DNA from: Hormiphora californensis
Taxonomy: Eukaryota; Ctenophora; Tentaculata; Cydippida; Pleurobrachiidae
DNA length: 64,000 nucleotides
Direction: 5' to 3'
NCBI GenBank assembly: GCA_020137815.1
Contig: CM035360.1
Location: forward strand, 5,181,250 to 5,245,249
The stretch's first letter is position 1; each line of letters starts with the position of its first letter. This document shows, in pieces, positions 61,010 through 64,000 of this stretch. The notes beneath the pieces were generated by a model, which ran no database searches, was not told the origin of the DNA, and worked only from the letters and a program-made list of their open reading frames with translations. A program made the position numbers and the translations under genes.

Positions 61010-62415
61010 AGTAAATAGGGGGGGGGGCCGGCTGAAGTTTTTGAAGTTTTTGAAGTCAACTTCAAAAACTTCAAAGAGAAACTTAGGGTGGAAAACTTCA
61101 AAAACTTCAAAAACTTCAAAAACTCATATCTCCTAAACCGTTCGAGATAGGCCCTATGTTGCTTCATAACTCTTATATAAACTTGCATATTCCGGACGAA
61201 ATGCACCCCTTTAAAAATCCTATAGGCACTCACAAACCATTAAAACCGGTATAGCCACAAAAACAGTCATGCGCATACACAAAATTATGTAAATATCCCA
61301 TTATCTCCCGAATTAGATGAGGTGGAGACTTGATTTTGGCACGTGCCCCCACTAACTCGAGGCCGCTGATGATTTTGGTGTCCATATTTTTTTCACTACT
61401 CCCTTCATAAACAAGAAGATTTGCACTATGTATCCATAGTGCTGTATTTCCCCGCCATTGGCATGTGACATCCCATCACCCATGACCTAATGAGATTCTG
61501 AAAGGTGAGACAGAACAGTGCAGGTGATGAGCTGCCTAATTAGGCTCCTTTTCTAGTCTATGTGATCTCCACTCAACTGACCTCTCACCTCATGTAATCA
61601 ATGACAATACCAGAGCGCAATTGTAATGACGAACACATGACGAACGATGAACGTTATGAATTGCAAACAGGAAGGGGCGCGCGGCGCCGGGCTGCGCGTT
61701 CTAATGAAAGTGCGTCATTTCAGCACTGTAATAACTTTGCGGGCGTCGCCTTCGTGGGCAATTTGAATTAGAGCGTGTGTGAAGTATTTCAAATGATATT
61801 TTGAGCACTCCGCACTGGATGGTTGCTATGGATGGGTTACGTCACGGGACAAAAAAAGCGTGACACTTCACTAGTATGTAAACTTGTCGAATTCTAAACC
61901 CCTATGCCTTTTTGCAAAAGGCATCCGGGTGAATGCCTTCGGCATTCACCCGGGCGGGGAAAAAATTTGCATTTTGTGAAACTGACAAAAAGGTGTGGCC
62001 CCAAAAAAAATTTGAAAATTTACTTCATAATTTTTAAACACTTTCTTAGCATTTTCTAGGCAACTTTTTGAGTTATAGAATGAAAATAAAATCTGTTTTT
62101 ACAAAAAAATTAAATTTTTCTACACCAAATTGTGCCATGGATTTCATGGCTAGGAATCATTGTAAATATCCTAATTTGTGGTAGAAAAAGGGCAGACAAG
62201 GACGGATAACTTTGCCACAATATGTATTAAGCATGAAACTAACCTAAACAAGTGTAATAATAGTTACTGATAGCTCATAAAAGTAGTTTAGAGTTTTTGA
62301 AGTTTTTGAAGTTTTTGAAGTCAACTTCAAAAACTTCAAAAACTCAAAAAGTAGGGTGGAAAACTTCAAACTTCAAAAACTTCAGCCGGCCCCCCCCCCC
62401 CCCCCCCAGTAAATA
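61010..62415. mobile_element. Foldback element with poly(G)/poly(C) ends and 8-bp TSD
   Basis: Element 61018-62407 is flanked by the 8-bp direct repeat AGTAAATA. It starts with a G run and GGCCGGCTGAAGTTTTTGAA and ends with the inverse followed by a C run. About 100 bp of GAAGTTTTT/AAAAACTTC words form each end. The 8-bp duplication fits a hAT-like element but the ends do not look like canonical CAGGG. It contains double-hairpin copy 2. Presumably within an intron or upstream of the Tudor gene. Confidence 0.75.
61895..61964. repeat. Double-hairpin repeat, copy 2 (inverted)
   Basis: ATGCCTTTTTGCAAAAGGCAT (61904-61924) then CCGGGTGAATGCC-TTC-GGCATTCACCCGG (61925-61953), the inverse order of copy 1 at 50754. 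The long stem differs from copy 1 by one base pair, changed on both sides. Confidence 0.85.
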
Positions 62416-62659
62416 TTGTTTGAATCAGACCCTGCATTTTGAGCGGAAAGAGAAAGTGTCTGGTACAAACTAGAAAAACAGAGACAGATATTTTAAAGTT
62501 TGGTTCGCAAAACAATTCTCTGAAACAAATGTGTACAAAATTCTTTCTTCTTCATTTTATATTTATCCAGTCCATCCTTCTCTGTCAGTCTCTCTCACAG
62601 TCTTTTAGTTTCCATCTCAGACCATAGATCTAGTAATAATGATAGTCCATATCTCTCTC

Positions 62660-63112
62660 TCATATCCAAGGCAGCAGGACACACAACAGACTCCCAATAG
62701 CATGAAGCTGCAGTACCGCTGAAGTAGTAGCTCCTAGTCCACCACTAATAACCTCACTCTCACATATGGGGTCATCGTCTGACGTTGCGTAGTTACACTT
62801 GGCAATGGTGCATCTCAGGAGACTCCTCTGTTCCGCATACACATCACAACTAATATCCCCACACCCCATCTCCCTAACCGTTTCGTTCCCCTTCTTTCTC
62901 GCTCTATACTCCACGGTTAGATCGTAGCAACCAGTGAAACTATCATCACAAGTCCTCTTGGTTGGGGAGCGGCATGGTGAGGTGGTGTTGATCTGACCCT
63001 TTCTGTTGATATGTTCCCAGCAGGTGGCACAGGATAAAGCAGTGGTGGTGGTAGGGAGGAAGAGGAGGAGAAGGGGGATAAGGAGCCCAGAAACAACAAC
63101 GAACACAGGCAT
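62660..63112 (-). CDS. Ly6/uPAR-like (LU) GPI-anchored surface protein
   Basis: The frame gives 150 aa from MPVFVVVSGLLIPLLLLFLP, a strong signal peptide ending near TTTTA; an upstream ATG at 63145 would add 11 residues that weaken it. The mature part begins LSCATCWEHI, and has about ten cysteines in LU style, ending RCTIAKCNYA (the CN of the LU fold). Two N-glycosylation sites (NTT, NET). The C-terminus SGGLGATTSAVLQLHAIGSL then LCVLLPWI is a typical GPI-attachment tail. Such proteins are extracellular three-finger proteins. It is uninterrupted, unlike most LU genes. It may sit in a large intron or upstream of the Tudor gene on the same strand. No specific orthologue recognised. Confidence 0.72.
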   Translation of the reverse strand: MPVFVVVSGLLIPLLLLFLPTTTTALSCATCWEHINRKGQINTTSPCRSPTKRTCDDSFTGCYDLTVEYRARKKGNETVREMGCGDISCDVYAEQRSLLRCTIAKCNYATSDDDPICESEVISGGLGATTSAVLQLHAIGSLLCVLLPWI

Positions 63113-63138
63113 GTTCAGAGAGTGTAAAATATTTTTAG

Positions 63139-63146
63139 CGCTCAAA

Positions 63147-63183
<37 letters not shown>

Positions 63184-63278
63184 AGCAGCTCAGAAGCACC
63201 CACCACACCACCAAGCAGAAATACAGAGAAGATAGAGAGATAAAAGAGTGTGAGAGAGAGAGAGAGAGAGGGAGAGTT

Positions 63279-63370
<92 letters not shown>
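63139..63370. repeat. (CT)n and (GA)n arrays upstream of the LU gene
   Basis: CT at 63148-63180 and GA at 63250-63370 with AGGAGAG interruptions. Confidence 0.95.
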
Positions 63371-63538
63371 GAAACATTGTAAGCGAACCGGAGAGAGGTA
63401 ATTGTATAGTAAATTAACGCGCCACATGTGTACATAAAACATACAGAGAGTGTGAATTTAACTCTATCATTCTATCTCTCTATCATTTTCCACAGCAGTA
63501 ATTGAAACATATACTCCGGTTCCTTGTGAACCGTGTGA

Positions 63539-63674
<136 letters not shown>

Positions 63675-63877
63675 TACAAATGAGTGGTGGGAGGTGCTGT
63701 ATCACAAATTCACACCACAACCTATATTTCTTCAAAAATACAGGGTAGCAAAGAAAATTAAAAACGCAACAAAAATAACTCTAAAGTGTCATCATCACCA
63801 ACACCATCACACCCATAACAAGTGTCACTGTTCTCTCTCCACTACTACTAACAGGTGAGATTCCCTCATCATTACAG

Positions 63878-64000
63878 AGTTCACCACTACACCTACTGAG
63901 GCACACAATCCTCCAAATCAAACTGGGGGTGATAGTACCGACTCTTTAGATCCATGCAGTTTAGATCCCGCTCCACGCCCTGCACAACCTAACACCCGCA
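63878..64000 (+). CDS. Possible partial exon, Thr/Pro-rich
   Basis: After an acceptor-like CATTACAG one frame stays open to the window end: FTTTPTEAHNPPNQTGGDST and on, low-complexity but codon-like. Only 41 codons and no partner exon are visible, so it may be chance. Confidence 0.25.

Overview
This is a window from an animal nuclear genome. Every well-supported gene has GT-AG introns and encodes a conserved metazoan protein: OXSR1/STK39 kinase, NPC1, GFAT, a Rab32/38 GTPase, a MARVEL four-pass protein, a Tudor-domain protein, a Ly6/uPAR-type GPI protein and an LDLa-bearing GPCR. Compact genes, short introns packed with miniature transposons, very long (GA)n and (GT)n arrays and low synteny with vertebrates suggest a marine invertebrate, possibly a sponge or another early-branching animal. 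That placement is an inference.

Layout. 1-3437 (-): 5' half of an OXSR1/STK39-like kinase, with a piggyBac-like foldback in one intron. 4901-21320 (-): complete NPC1, reconstructed as 23 coding exons whose phases all fit (1344 aa); intron 2 is about 8 kb of microsatellites plus one MITE. 21321-21739: short CpG-rich divergent promoter shared with GFAT. 21740-40355 (+): complete GFAT, 16 coding exons (664 aa). Three unrelated genes lie inside GFAT introns, all antisense: a small secreted Cys-rich protein (24113-25107), an intronless 1020-aa LDLa-GPCR (32814-35876) and an acidic single-pass membrane protein (38790-39596). 41785-43832 (-): MARVEL protein, convergent with GFAT. 44.5-48.5 kb: mobile elements and a tentative plus-strand gene with a Pro-rich last exon. 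49210-57590 (+): complete Rab32/38 (214 aa) with a 1.7 kb minisatellite in intron 3. 59554-60874 (-): 3' end of a multi-Tudor protein. 62660-63112 (-): LU-domain protein. Beyond this are (GA)n arrays and a possible exon at the right edge.

Functionally, NPC1 (lysosomal sterol export), Rab32/38 (lysosome-related organelle traffic) and GFAT (hexosamine synthesis) are housekeeping genes; I see no operon or common pathway. The main unusual theme is DNA structure. Two separate minisatellites have amplified an exon end together with its 5' splice site; an acceptor site and a whole exon have also been tandemly duplicated. Several elements carry hairpins in which related copies differ by compensating stem changes or by an inverted loop. 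Exon boundaries were read by eye from splice motifs, reading frame and remembered family conservation; no alignment or transcript was available.
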